Source of the DNA: Tubiluchus corallicola
Taxonomy: Eukaryota; Priapulida; Priapulimorpha; Priapulimorphida; Tubiluchidae
Direction: 5' to 3'
DNA length: 64,000 bases
Assembly (NCBI GenBank): GCA_030141605.1
Contig: JAQGDQ010000039.1
Coordinates: 784,941 to 848,940 of the forward strand
Within the stretch, counting starts at the first letter, position 1. Each line of letters opens with the position of its first letter. The notes beneath the pieces were generated by a model. It did no database searches. It saw only the letters and a list, made by a program, of their open reading frames with translations, and was not told where the DNA came from. Made by a program: the position numbers and the translations under genes. Shown here piece after piece: positions 1 to 15,373 of this stretch.

Positions 1-260
1 CATGATGGTACACTTAACCTTTAACCTACACAACTGTCCGAGTGAGTGTGCACAAAACGAAACTGTGAAAAGGCTTATTCATATTCGAGTTTTAATTACA
101 GCTTCAGCCACATAAATAAAAATAAAAATACATGCAGTATGACATGCATCTATCTTTTAAATATTCATGTAAAGCTACAACATTTGCTTATTTGTTGGTT
201 CTCCAGAGCCTTGGCTATTTTAAAGCTCATATTTGCATATGAAGTAAGAAAATCCTGAGA
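1..260 (-). repeat. degenerate SINE copy, 3' part
   Basis: Read on the minus strand, bases 1-90 carry the tail module shared with the copies near 19041-19110 and 19335-19420: an AATAAG...TTTTCACAGTT block followed about 50 nt later by GGTTAAAGGTTAAGTG. The preceding 150 nt keep weak similarity to the body of the SINE at 19.4-19.6 kb (ACTGCAT, then an A/T-rich body). The tRNA-like head is not recognisable here. The window edge may cut the element. Confidence 0.4.
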
Positions 261-1011
261 TTTTAGAAATTAATGTAAGCGAGACGTTTGAGAGAGGATA
301 GTCTTTATCCTCTCTTTCTCATCTGTAGAATATGATAGGAAATTCCTATAAGACTCAAAGTTTCACGGCTTCATTGAAGAACAGGGCCAGAATTTCTTTA
401 TATTTTGCCAGAATCTATGCAAATTCTCGCAGAGACTTTTTATGAGAATCCAGAGAATGAAGGTCTAAATTACATAGCTCAAGTAGAATGAATTATAATT
501 ATTGAAACAGCAAAGATTGCATTTCAATTTAAGTGATTTATTAAAGGAATTGACCTATCAGTACTGACACATTTCAAAATGAGATCTAAGATTTCCTAAT
601 TCATTCTCCAAGCTATTTAGAATTTTGTTAATCTTTCTCTTTGGCGTGAATGTGGGATTTGCATCGAAACTCTGGCCCTCAAAACACAATGTCGTAGAAG
701 AATGGAAAGACTCCCATATCAAATATAGCTTCATAAAATTTTACTCTAATAGTCTGTCTTCATATAAGTACCAAGGTGCTTAAAACTAGCAGTAGACTGG
801 CATGATGTCTCGTATATGAAATTCCACACTCCACAACTTTTTCTAATAAACAAAAAATTGTATTTGGGGTGTATGTAATTACGAAAATGACAAATAAAAG
901 GAAAATGAAATTCTGGTAACCATCCATACTTGTCTTCTAAGTTCTGGAACAGTGCTGGTTCCTTGTCTTTCATGTTCCAGAGCCTATTCCGGAACAGTGT
1001 TGGGTCCTTCT

Positions 1012-1542
1012 CAACCCCGGATTAACCACTAAGCAAATTAGGCATATGCTTAGGGCCTCAAGGGAACAGGGGTTCCCACAGAGCTTTTCAACGTCAAATA
1101 ATTACCCAAAAGTAAAATATACCGGAATATGTGTAGCGGCATTTCTGTATTTGTTTATAATATGTCAGTATGGATGGGCAACAAGATTCTGGCTATTAAA
1201 CAGCCTGAGCAGCTTCCTGCCCACATGCTGACATTGACTGAGTATATAATGGGTCATGAAATATTTGAAGTGTGGTACGTATAAAAATCTGGTGATACTG
1301 AAAACAGGCTAATGTTGCTTTTGACTATATATGTTTTATGACATGGTGGTGATGATCGCTAAGTGACTAGTGTAAATAAATTCTACTGCAAGTTTATATC
1401 TTTTCAAAAGATAAAATTTCATTTTACAGTTTACTATTGTTTTTATTCTGAATTTATTTATTTATTCTTTATTTATACACATATCTGGGGTATCATAATC
1501 TTTTCAGTGCTTAGGCCCTCTCGAGGTCTTAATTTGCCACTG
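1012..1542. mobile_element. non-autonomous hAT-like element (MITE), 531 bp
   Basis: The ends are CAACCCCGGATTAACC on the left and, read inward from the right, CAGTGGCAAATTAAG. They form imperfect inverted repeats starting with CA. The flanks carry an 8-bp target duplication GTCCTTCT at 1004-1011 and 1543-1550; the identity extends to 10 bp (GGTCCTTCTC). Subterminal GCTTAGGGCCTC and its inverted counterpart near 1508-1520 support the pairing. CA...TG ends plus an 8-bp duplication fit the hAT superfamily. No transposase ORF is present. It lies on the 3' side of DHPS exon 7, so probably inside a DHPS intron. Confidence 0.75.
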
Positions 1543-1680
1543 GTCCTTCTCCTGTAGTAATAATTGCAAATTTGCACAGGGAGAATTTCTAGTATTGTAT
1601 AACAGTAGTAAACTACAACATTCAGTTTGGGTGCAAGAACGTTCATTCCACATGTAGATAATATAATAAATATGAATTAC

Positions 1681-6217
<4,537 letters not shown>

Positions 6218-8235
6218 CTTGCTCACTCTATAAAACAGATAAATGAAATGTATAGTAATCAATATAAAATAGTGGACAGATAGACAAAAGTCCCATATGA
6301 GGTTCTTTCTTGTGTAAAAATTGCAATAACTGATTAATATTTTAATTCCATGTATGCGTAACAAAGTTTCACTCTGTAATGAACCACCTAGTATGAATTC
6401 CTTATTAATGACTATGTTTTTATATTGAAACGATGAAGTAGTCACCAATCAAGCTGGAAAATACATAATCATTGTGGTATATTGCTACATAAGTGCAAAT
6501 GTAAGTAGACATTGCATTGAGTTATACGGATCCGTGATTTGGATATGATACATCTTGGTATTGATACGACAACAATTTTTTTTGGTATTTTATTTTAATA
6601 GGGTTTAGTATTCCAGTTTGTTTTTAGGGTAGCATCAATAATATAATACAACACTTTTTTCTTATTTATTTGATGCAATATGGGATATGCATTGATAATT
6701 GTGTCCTTGCATAGCAAATCGTCCATAAGTCAGCAATTAACGTTTACTAGTTATTCACATACCCTGAATCTCCATTTCATGATGATCATTTTGATACCAA
6801 GCTCATCTCTCTATGTTATTTCTAAGCGGAGATAATCAACATTGAAGGTGAGGTGCAGGCTATGCAGTGAAAAACATAATCTTGAGAAAAACGCTGCTAA
6901 AGTCAGCCATTGTTTTTTGTTGCATCTCGACAAAAACTTAGCAACCATACGAAAGCGTAGTTGCTATGGACTTTGCAAGAGCACATTAAAGTTATGTTTA
7001 AGTCCAGTAGATGGCTCTTCCCGGAAATTTGGGCTTGTCAACAGAAAAAACCCAAAGCAAAATGACTGCTTCAATGAGCTACTATTGGAGTTTGTTTGCA
7101 ATTGCAGTACTAGTTTCTAGGCAGAGAAATGGGCACAGGATTATAAAGTTAAATTTTTAGTATTTTTGGACATTTTCTTGATAATTCGATGCTAGAATAT
7201 AAAAGTCCAATATATTTAGCATTTGCTTTTAGAAAAAAAAACAAAAAACTGACATTTGACCAAACTTTTGGTGTATTTTACTTTGAAGCATCATAACATA
7301 GTTTTAACTATGCTGACTTATGGACGGTTTTGGAGGATTGCAAGCACACAATTATCGCCTAGTAACATTGCAAAACATTTCAACATACAGGACTGCCTTG
7401 CAGAAGCTATACACCAGACTTTACTGTAATGGTTTTACCTGCTTGCATTACCTGGTTTCCCTAATTGCAGTACCTGGCATGAATTCACGTGGTCTGAACG
7501 AGTATGTAGCAAAACTAAATCCCCCAAATGTTAAAAATATTATGGACTGAATCAAAGCTAAATAGAGTGCAAGTTAATTTAAACTACAATAACTGGTTTT
7601 TACGTGATTTTTATGTAAAATGTGTGGAGACGAACAAGATACTACAAAGCATGTTTCCATGTAGGCCGTGTGATAAAACAAAACCTAATCATACTGGCGG
7701 TGAACTGGCTGGCAGTTAAAAGCAAACCAAAAGGGTGATAGACAATTAGTTTGTGAATAAATGTTGTAAATTGCACGTTAAACCAAATACAAACTAAAAT
7801 AATTTTACCATTGAAGCCAGGCTTTATGCGTGCAAATTCGACACTACGAATAAGACTACCTTAGGCTAAAGTTAAAAATATACAAGTTGTACCTATCTTG
7901 TGAAAGGAAACAAGGTGTGGTGTTAGGTGGTGGTCAGCAAGATTTTAACTCTGACAATTTGAAGTTTTTGTAGCAGAAAAATTCTTGATCCCACACCTTC
8001 AAAGGTTGATTCTTGATGGTGAAGCTACTTGGAAATTATCGGTGACCGTTATATATGGGAAATTTTTGCTTAAAATTTCCCGCAAGGTGTTTCTGAATAC
8101 GTGAGTCGTGTTTAAACAACTCGTGACTTTTACAACTTTTCTGTTTATCCTGCCATAAATCAGCTGTGCAAATGGTAAGACATATTTATTACAATACTAG
8201 TGCAAAGTACATAAATTGATATTCAAGTTGAAAAC
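6218..8235. other. DHPS upstream region, no gene recognised
   Basis: AT-rich sequence between the divergent DHPS and the LINE at 8.2 kb. It should contain the DHPS promoter and any upstream 5'-UTR exon, but no TATA box or initiator can be assigned. Short open frames at 6842-7120 and 7320-7719 have no recognisable domain and no splice structure. The last few hundred bases may be the 5' UTR of the LINE. Confidence 0.5.
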
Positions 8236-10855
8236 ATGGGCCCAAAGAAGGAAACAAAGGCAAAATCCTCAACTCAGGCAAGAAAATCCAGCTCAATTTC
8301 TGTTAATGATTCTACAGACTTTCAGGCTAGTGAGTTGTTGGTATCAACAGGGAATCTTGTCCTTGTAAATTGTGTGGTGAGAATGTTGACGATAATACTA
8401 AAACATTGTGCTGTGACTATTGCGAGTTGTGGTCATGCACAAAGTGTCTGAACTTGTTATTTTTTAAAGATTTACATCAGCATGTTGCTGAGCCAACTCG
8501 AGCTAGGGGTGATAATAAACGAAGTGTATTAGACCTTATTATCACAAATGAAGAGAACACGATTTCGGAGCTGGAATACCTGGATCCACTAGGTTTAAGT
8601 GATCATTCAGTGTCATGTTTCAATTTTGTAAGTCAGGTACCAATGAGCTCTAATGTTTAAGAATTTTCTGACTACAACAGAACTGATTTTAATGTCGTTC
8701 GAGAGGCAGTAAAAAATATCACATGGCATTTTCCTGATTATGACGTAAATAAAGTATGAGAACGTTTTGAAACTGAAGTAGGCAAAATTAACGATGAACT
8801 TGTGAATAAATAAAAGGTGAACAGTAGTAAAAGATATAAAGCACCATTAGATGAGAACTGTCGGCAGCTGCTGCGAGAGAAAAGGAGACTATGGAAAAGG
8901 TATTGTAGGATGCATACGGAGGACAGCAGAAAGGAGTACAACCGAGCTAGGAATCAAGTAACTAAAGAAATAAGGAGCCAGAGAGCTCGGTTTGAAGAAA
9001 ATATTTGATGTTGAAACAAATCCTAAGGCAGTTTGGAAGTATATTAAATCTAAGTACAATATAAAAGAAGGAATTGGTGAGCTTCATAGAGTGCCGAATG
9101 AAACTACATCTGAGCTTGTAACTAGCAGTGAAACAAGAGCAGAGATCTTATCTGGTTACTTTGCAAGTGTGTTTGTGTTAGAGGACTCTAACCTTCGGAT
9201 ACCAAATTTTGAAAAGAGGAGGCCAGTTTATGGTATGCACCAGTTAGAAATTAATGAGGAAGAACAGTTGAAAAAGTTAAATATATCAAAATTAGAAGGG
9301 CTAGATGGCATGCACCCACAATTGTTAAGAGAATTAGCAGACGCAATTAAAGCCTTTAACTATGATTTTTAATCATTCGCTTGTTACAGGAGTTTTACCA
9401 CAAAAATGGAAAGAAGCCAGAATATCTGCGATACACAAAAAGGGTAATAGAAAAACGGCAAATAACTATCGTCCTGTATCTCTAACAAGTGTTAGAAGTT
9501 CTCGAGAAGTTCTTAAGGGACCACATTCTGGAGCATCTGCTGATAAACAATTAGTAATAAGCAATATGGGTTTCTGCCAGGATGATCAACAAGCCTACAG
9601 CTCCTACAAGTAATGGAGATGAGGACTGAAGCATTGGATTGTGGAGAAAACATGGATGTCGTGTATATGGACTTTGAAAAAGCATTTGATAGAGTGCCCC
9701 ACAAAAGGTTATTGTGTAAGTTGAGCGCATATGGGATTGAGGAAGGTATAGTTACATGGATAGCAGATTTTTTGAGAAATAGGAAGCAAAAAGTCATCGT
9801 ACAGGGATGTAGCTCAAGTTGGCGAAATGTAGAGGCAGCGTCCTCGGTCCAATATTATTTCTCATCTACATCAATGATCTTCCAGAACAAGTAGTGTCTG
9901 AAATCTTTCTGTTTGCGGATGATACAAAACTGTTTAATATAACTGAATCACAGCAGGATAGGGAAAACATTTAAGAAGATCTTCATAGTATGACTAAATG
10001 CAGTAAAGAATGGTTGTTAGCTTTTCATCCTGGTAAATGTAAGGCGATGAATATAACACCTAGGAAAAAAAATAATCCAACTTCTGATTACACACAGGTT
10101 AGAGATGAAATTAGTTACCGGATACCATGGGTTGAGTCAGAGAAAGACGTTGTATTTATTTTGATAGATTGCTCACATTTGAACATCACATCCAGGAAAA
10201 GATAAGCAAAGCTAAGAAGATGGTGGGTATAATAACTAGAGCTAATGCTACTTTGACAAATAGTATGTTCATCTGTCTGAACAAAGTCCTCGTTAGGCCT
10301 CACTTGGAGTTTTCAAGCTCAGTATGGCCCCCATCAATGGTCAAATATATAGATCAGCTAGAACAAGTACAAAGATATACGACAAGAAAGCTTAGTAACT
10401 TGAAAGAATTATCGTATACTGACCATCTAAAGTTCCTTAAATTGTCAACACTAGCTTACAGGAGACTGAGAGATGACATGATTGAGGCTTATAAGATCTT
10501 AACGAATATATATGATAAAGCTGTAAGCCAACAGTTGAAATTGAGATTGCAGGTGGCCAGATCAATCACCAGAGGCCATTCACTAAAGCTATATAAATTT
10601 AGATCAAAAAAGTGTATAGGAATGACTCGTAGATGCATGGAATAGTTTACCCAACGATGTGATATACGCACCAAGTGTAGATGTATTTAAGAGAAGGTTG
10701 GACAAGCACTGGGCTGGGAAAGAGATAGTCTACAAATACAAGGCCTCCTTTGAGGATACTGATACGAATATATATACACGTTTTGGTTAGAACAACTTAG
10801 CCAAAACAACATAGGGTTACATAACGTCATAAGGTAAGGTAAGGTATACAACAGG
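8236..10855 (+). mobile_element. CR1-like LINE, decayed and internally deleted
   Basis: A non-LTR retrotransposon pseudogene with several frameshifts. In order: a Lys/Ser-rich start at 8236 (MGPKKETKAK); a zinc-finger remnant at about 8368-8450 (CGEN..TLCCDYCELW..TKC) in a second frame; then an abrupt jump to the end of an AP-endonuclease domain (8490-8625: LDLIITNEE, PLGLSDHS). The linker and fingers of the reverse transcriptase follow, with AISAIHKKGN and NNYRPVSLTS (9420-9490), VVYMDFEKAFDRVPHKRLL (9658-9714), and a frame-shifted FADDTKLF (9913-9936). The C-terminal domain is at 10169-10790 (AWNSLPND, VDVFKRRLDKHW). A short (AAGGT)n tail at 10832-10847 marks the 3' end. Most of the endonuclease is missing, so this copy cannot move on its own. 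It separates DHPS from NOP2. Confidence 0.9.
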
Positions 10856-11217
10856 AGTTTCAATTGATAATGTTATAATACAAGTGAATGTAGTGCTGAA
10901 AGCATTCAATGTTCTGTGTGTAAGCGAACGAAGGTTATCAGCAAATTTTTAAAAAGCAGAAAAATACCGTACCGCACCAAAAATGGCACGACCTACCACT
11001 TAGAACTAATCAGGCCAGAAGCACGACTTGTTTCTCGATCCTAGTTTGAGAAATATGACGACTCTTTGGCAAGATTTTTTGTACAGTGAGCACTTTGTAA
11101 GAATTTGCATACTGCTCATTTTGATTCGGCGTGTTTGATCGGTCGACAAACCAATAAAGGATAGAGATTGACAATTATCAACTAATTTTGTTAAATTTCT
11201 TTACCATTCCTCCAGTT
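10856..11217 (+). other. NOP2 upstream region
   Basis: About 360 nt between the LINE tail and the NOP2 start. It ends with a pyrimidine-rich TTTCTTTACCATTCCTCCAG whose AG is at 11214-11215, two bases before the start codon. This is a strong 3' splice-site match, so a 5'-UTR intron or a trans-splice acceptor is likely here. No core promoter element is recognised. Confidence 0.4.
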
Positions 11218-13356
11218 ATGGGTAGAAAACGAGATCCCACGTTCGTAGACAAGAAAGGACCAGGGAGAAAGGCGAGAAAGCAAAAGGAACCAACTTTGCC
11301 AAGAACGTTCACGCAAAAAAAGAAGGATAGTTCCGACGAGAGGCTAGGCAGAAGAGCAAAGAAGCGGTTACTGAAACGACTAAATAAAGAGGAACCTCTA
11401 AAAAAGCAGTACAAGCTTAGCAAAATTGTAGACGATGATCATTCTGATGTTGGTGAAATTGGTATGCTTGCAGATGACATTACTGTAGATCAAGACAGTC
11501 GAAAACCGTCAACATCGCAACTGTCGTTCTTACAGGATGCTGGCGCTAGTGGTAAGAGCGACAGCGACTTGCCAGATGACGATTTTGGTGATTCAGACAG
11601 TGAAAAAAACAAAGAAGAGGATGAAGACCGTGAAAGAGATGCGAAAATTAGCAGCTACGACACGTATGTTGATGATGATGATGATGAAGATGATGATGAT
11701 GACGACAATTTGTTGCCAGTAGAAAAAGCTGCTGCAAAGCTAAAGAAAAAACAGCAAGACGACAGAAAGTTGGGAGATGAGGAACTCCAAACTAATGTGT
11801 TGAAGACGGAAACATTTGTGCTTCCAAGTGGCCAAGAAGTAGAAAAACAAAGCTCGCAACCTCCAGATTTAGCTCTTATTCAACAACGAATTAAGGATGT
11901 ACTTTTTGTTTTAGGAGACTTCAAAAACAGACGCGATAATCAAAGGCCTCGAAAAGATTATTTGAGTCAACTGAGAGCGGATCTTTGCTTGTACTACGGC
12001 TACAACGAATTTCTTATGGACAAATTTCTGCAGCTTTTTCCATTAACAGAGTTGTCAGAGTTTCTGGAGGCAAATCAGGTGCAACGTCCAGTAACAATTC
12101 GTACCAATACGCTGAAAACTCGGAGAAGAGATCTGGCTCAGGCACTGATAAATCGAGGTGTGAATCTTGATCCAATTGGCAAGTGGTCAAAAACTGGACT
12201 TGTCATCTATGACTCACAAGTGCCCATAGGTGCAACACCAGAATATTTAGCAGGCCACTATTTGATACAGTCTGGTGCAAGTTTCTTGCCAGTGATGGCT
12301 CTAGCTCCACAAGAGAATGAACGTGTACTTGACATGTGTGCTGCACCAGGTGGTAAAACAACTTACATAGCATCATTAATGAGAAATACTGGTATGATAT
12401 TCGCTAATGACTCCAGTAAGGACAGATCAAAGGCTATCATTGGCAACATTCATCGAATGGGTGTTTCTAACTGTGTTGTTTCTCATTATGATGGCCGTCA
12501 TTATCCGAAAATTATGCGTGGATTTGACAGAGTGTTACTCGATGCTCCGTGCAGTGGTACGGGTGTCATTGCCAAAGATTCATCAGTTAAAACAAATAAG
12601 GACGAGAAAGACATTCAGAGATGTTCACATATACAGAAAGAACTGATTCTTTCAGCTATTGATTGTTGTGATGCAAAGTCAACGACTGGTGGGTATGTTG
12701 TCTATTCCACATGTTCAGTTACAGTTGAAGAAAATGAATGGGTAATAGATTTTGCTTTGAAGAAACGTAGTGTGAAGCTAGTACCTACTGGGCTTGATTT
12801 TGGACAGGAAGGATTTTCAAAATATCGGGAATTTCGGTTTCATCCAAGCTTAAATTATACACGGCGATTCTATCCACACATTCATAATTTGGACGGATTC
12901 TTTGTGGCTAAGCTGAAAAAGCTCTCTAACACTGTATCTGTCACCACAGAGCAAGAAGCAAAAGTTAAGAATTCTGATGGCCAGAAAAATGATAAAGCTG
13001 ACAAAGATGATAATGACACAGATGATGATGAGAAGACTAATGCTGAGAATGGTGCCAAGGCATTAAGTAAATTGAAATCACCTGCAGCGAAAAAACGTGT
13101 AAAACGTAAAGCTTTGCAGACAAGAATGCAGGAAGACAGTGATTTAGCAGTTGGTCGGTCACTGTCGATTACAAATACAGACTTTCACATTACACAAGCA
13201 TCAGTGAAACAAAGTTCATCACCTAAGAAAAAACACACATTGTTTCCGCCTCGGAACAAATGGAGCAAAAAGAGCAGCACTGGCAAGGCTATGGGTCGTG
13301 GTGAACTTAAACAAAAAGAAAGGGCAAATACATTTAAGAATATTAAAAGAAAGTAG
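11218..13356 (+). CDS. NOP2: NOP2/NSUN1 28S rRNA cytosine-C5 methyltransferase
   Basis: Nucleolar SAM-dependent enzyme that methylates a cytosine of large-subunit rRNA and acts in 60S assembly. The protein is 712 residues in one uninterrupted exon. I chose 11218 because MGRKRDP..GPGRKARKQK matches the family N-terminus; an in-frame ATG at 11188 would add ten atypical residues and lies before a splice-acceptor-like site. Layout: basic nucleolar N-terminus, a long acidic Asp/Glu stretch (about residues 120-180), a RPVTIRTNTLKTRRRDLAQAL block from about 290, SAM motif DMCAAPGGKT (372-381), motif IV DAPCSGTGV with Cys445, motif VI STCSVTVEENEW with catalytic Cys499, and HPS...RRFYPH..NLDGFF. A Lys-rich disordered tail follows. 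Both RsmB-family cysteines are present, so it should be active. The lack of introns contrasts with NAA35 next door. Confidence 0.97.
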   Translation: MGRKRDPTFVDKKGPGRKARKQKEPTLPRTFTQKKKDSSDERLGRRAKKRLLKRLNKEEPLKKQYKLSKIVDDDHSDVGEIGMLADDITVDQDSRKPSTSQLSFLQDAGASGKSDSDLPDDDFGDSDSEKNKEEDEDRERDAKISSYDTYVDDDDDEDDDDDDNLLPVEKAAAKLKKKQQDDRKLGDEELQTNVLKTETFVLPSGQEVEKQSSQPPDLALIQQRIKDVLFVLGDFKNRRDNQRPRKDYLSQLRADLCLYYGYNEFLMDKFLQLFPLTELSEFLEANQVQRPVTIRTNTLKTRRRDLAQALINRGVNLDPIGKWSKTGLVIYDSQVPIGATPEYLAGHYLIQSGASFLPVMALAPQENERVLDMCAAPGGKTTYIASLMRNTGMIFANDSSKDRSKAIIGNIHRMGVSNCVVSHYDGRHYPKIMRGFDRVLLDAPCSGTGVIAKDSSVKTNKDEKDIQRCSHIQKELILSAIDCCDAKSTTGGYVVYSTCSVTVEENEWVIDFALKKRSVKLVPTGLDFGQEGFSKYREFRFHPSLNYTRRFYPHIHNLDGFFVAKLKKLSNTVSVTTEQEAKVKNSDGQKNDKADKDDNDTDDDEKTNAENGAKALSKLKSPAAKKRVKRKALQTRMQEDSDLAVGRSLSITNTDFHITQASVKQSSSPKKKHTLFPPRNKWSKKSSTGKAMGRGELKQKERANTFKNIKRK

Positions 13357-14202
13357 AGATCTCAGACCTTCGCTGGTAATGAGTCATGTTTCATCAGTTG
13401 CTTCTGTAAGTTTTTCGTAAATAGGAATTTTTAAGATGATTTGTCTTTGTTTAAAGTTTTTGATAATTTTTACAATTATGTAATAATAAGTAAGTAAAAA
13501 ATTGCATGAATTGTGCAGTGTGCACACGTGACTGGCAACAGATACATTCAAATCTCTTTACATCGCTTACTTTAGGATTGCAAAAAAGTTGGTGTTAAAC
13601 GAGTTTGGCAGTATAACAAGGTGCATAATACCTACATGTCCATGCAGATGTAATAATTTTGTTTTGCAGAAAAATTTGGGCATTATAATGAGGTGTATAA
13701 CAAGATTTGACTGCATTTGATACTGGGTGGTGTTTTCTATACACCTCACTTACACTGCTCATAGCAACACCACATTAATAATACAGTGGCGTGCATCAAA
13801 CGGCACTTCTTGCTGTTGTGAAATAGGCTGTGGCTTGACTAGAACTAGTTTATCATCAAAGGTAATTCCTCTCGTATTGGACACAACACGAGGTGTTTTA
13901 ACTCGTGATTTGATATATATAATACTTTCATTCTGTGAAAATATAGGTAGTGTGGCAGTTCACAAAACCTGTTTTGCCTGATTAGTCGTCCTTTTATACT
14001 ATGTAGTATGTAATGTTACGTGTATGTACATATTTAATACGTTCTGCACACATAGTTTTATCTACTTAGTGCTATATTATTAATACTATATAATGTACTT
14101 ACCATTAGTGTTAATGTACATCCGGTCTAATGAGCACCCATGTGTTACCAATAATATAGCAACAAACGAATGCGTTGATAAAACACGTTGCATGGCTTCT
14201 GT
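13357..14202. other. intergenic, NOP2 3' region
   Basis: This holds the NOP2 3' UTR and spacer. No canonical AATAAA is seen close to the stop; AATAATAAG near 13481 is the nearest A-rich candidate. At 13677-13713 the minus strand reads CAGTCAAATCTTGTTATACACC, similar to pogo/Tigger-type transposon ends, but no matching partner end was found. Nothing else is recognised. Confidence 0.4.
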
Positions 14203-14604
14203 AGTGGTGAGCATGCTCTACCAGAAGAACGAAATCGAATCGAATTTATGACTTACAAACTCGAATCAAACTAAATTTTGAGGTTTTGAATCCGAATTTG
14301 GATTCGGTTTTAAAGATTTCCAAACAAATTCGCGAATCGTTAATAAAAGGCAGTCTCACGTTGGTCATGCATATTACTGGACATTTTTCTGCAATAAAAA
14401 TGCTAATAATACATGTATGTGCACAGAAATCGTATCTAAACTGTACTGATTGTGTAATGTTTCAAACATTTTAATGGTAAAGAACATAATTTAGTTGAAG
14501 TGCTAATTTATTGGAATTCATACATTCAGATTCCAATTGAATTTGAAGTAAGAAACTGGTTTGAATTAAATTTGAACTTTCAATGTTTATGCATGCCTTG
14601 ATTA
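14203..14604. mobile_element. TTCGAA-type MITE family, copy 1
   Basis: Related along its whole length to the repeats at 45245-45620 and 45670-46059. It opens with GTGGTGAGCATGCTCTACCAG and has arms rich in GAATTCGAAT-like words. The core has CATGCATATTACT, CTGCAATAAAA, GTGCACAGAAATC and TTGAAGTGCT, and the element closes near GGCATGC read inward. Candidate 8-bp target duplication: GCTTCTGT at 14195-14202 and GCTTCTCT at 14605-14612, 7 of 8 matching. That would suit a hAT-like element. It contains no ORF of note. Confidence 0.65.
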
Positions 14605-15373
14605 GCTTCTCTGTCTTTACAGTCAGCATGAAAATTCAGTTTGTAATCATTACTGAAACTATAAGTTTACACAGGTTTTGAATTCCCATGGAAGTAGTAT
14701 TACAGCTAAAAGTTAGCATTTTAGGATTTGAGTTTTTCGTTATTTTAATCTCAATGGAAATGCCTGATAAAAACTGATATGGTTAGGTAGAGAATGTCAC
14801 AGACTTCACTGTCTAACTGTAGTATGCTATAAATTTTTTTGCCATGGTCATTTGCAATATGCTTGCCTAATTGGGCATCCATGCTCAGTAGGCTGCATAA
14901 AAAACAAATTTAATTAAGGCATTTGTGTATTTATGTAATTGCATAATTATGGTGTCATAACGATAACATTAGACATATATTACTAATAAAAAGTAGGATA
15001 AAAATCAAGATGCTATTTTTAGTATTCATTCTTACTGACGAGTTTGTGCTTGTGAAGTGCAGCGTGAACCATAGATATATTCTCAATTTTTTTAGAACTT
15101 ATAAGATTTCTCCGCTTGCCTCAAGCAATGAAACTGAGAAAGTCAAGAAAATTTGATAATAAATTTTATTCATATATTGCTTAGATTTCTTCAGCTTATG
15201 ATGTGTTCCTCGCCAACGTTCTTAATTACAATATATCTGCTAGAAATGCAGAAGGAGAATCATTTGCTTATGAGCTTCTTGTGAATTGCAACCTCCTTTC
15301 CTACCTGTTTGTTTGGTGTGTTTTAAGCATGCTCATGATCTTGTTATTGTGAATAAAAACATTAGAAGGTATC
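14605..15373. other. intergenic, NAA35 upstream region
   Basis: AT-rich spacer leading into NAA35 exon 1. No core promoter element can be assigned. An AG at 15364-15365 after a moderately pyrimidine-rich stretch is a weak acceptor candidate 8 nt before the start codon. No other gene is recognised. Confidence 0.4.

Noticed and set aside
11188-11217. Upstream in-frame ATG for NOP2
   Set aside because: Would add ten residues not in the family and crosses a strong splice-acceptor-like site; the family start MGRK is at 11218.
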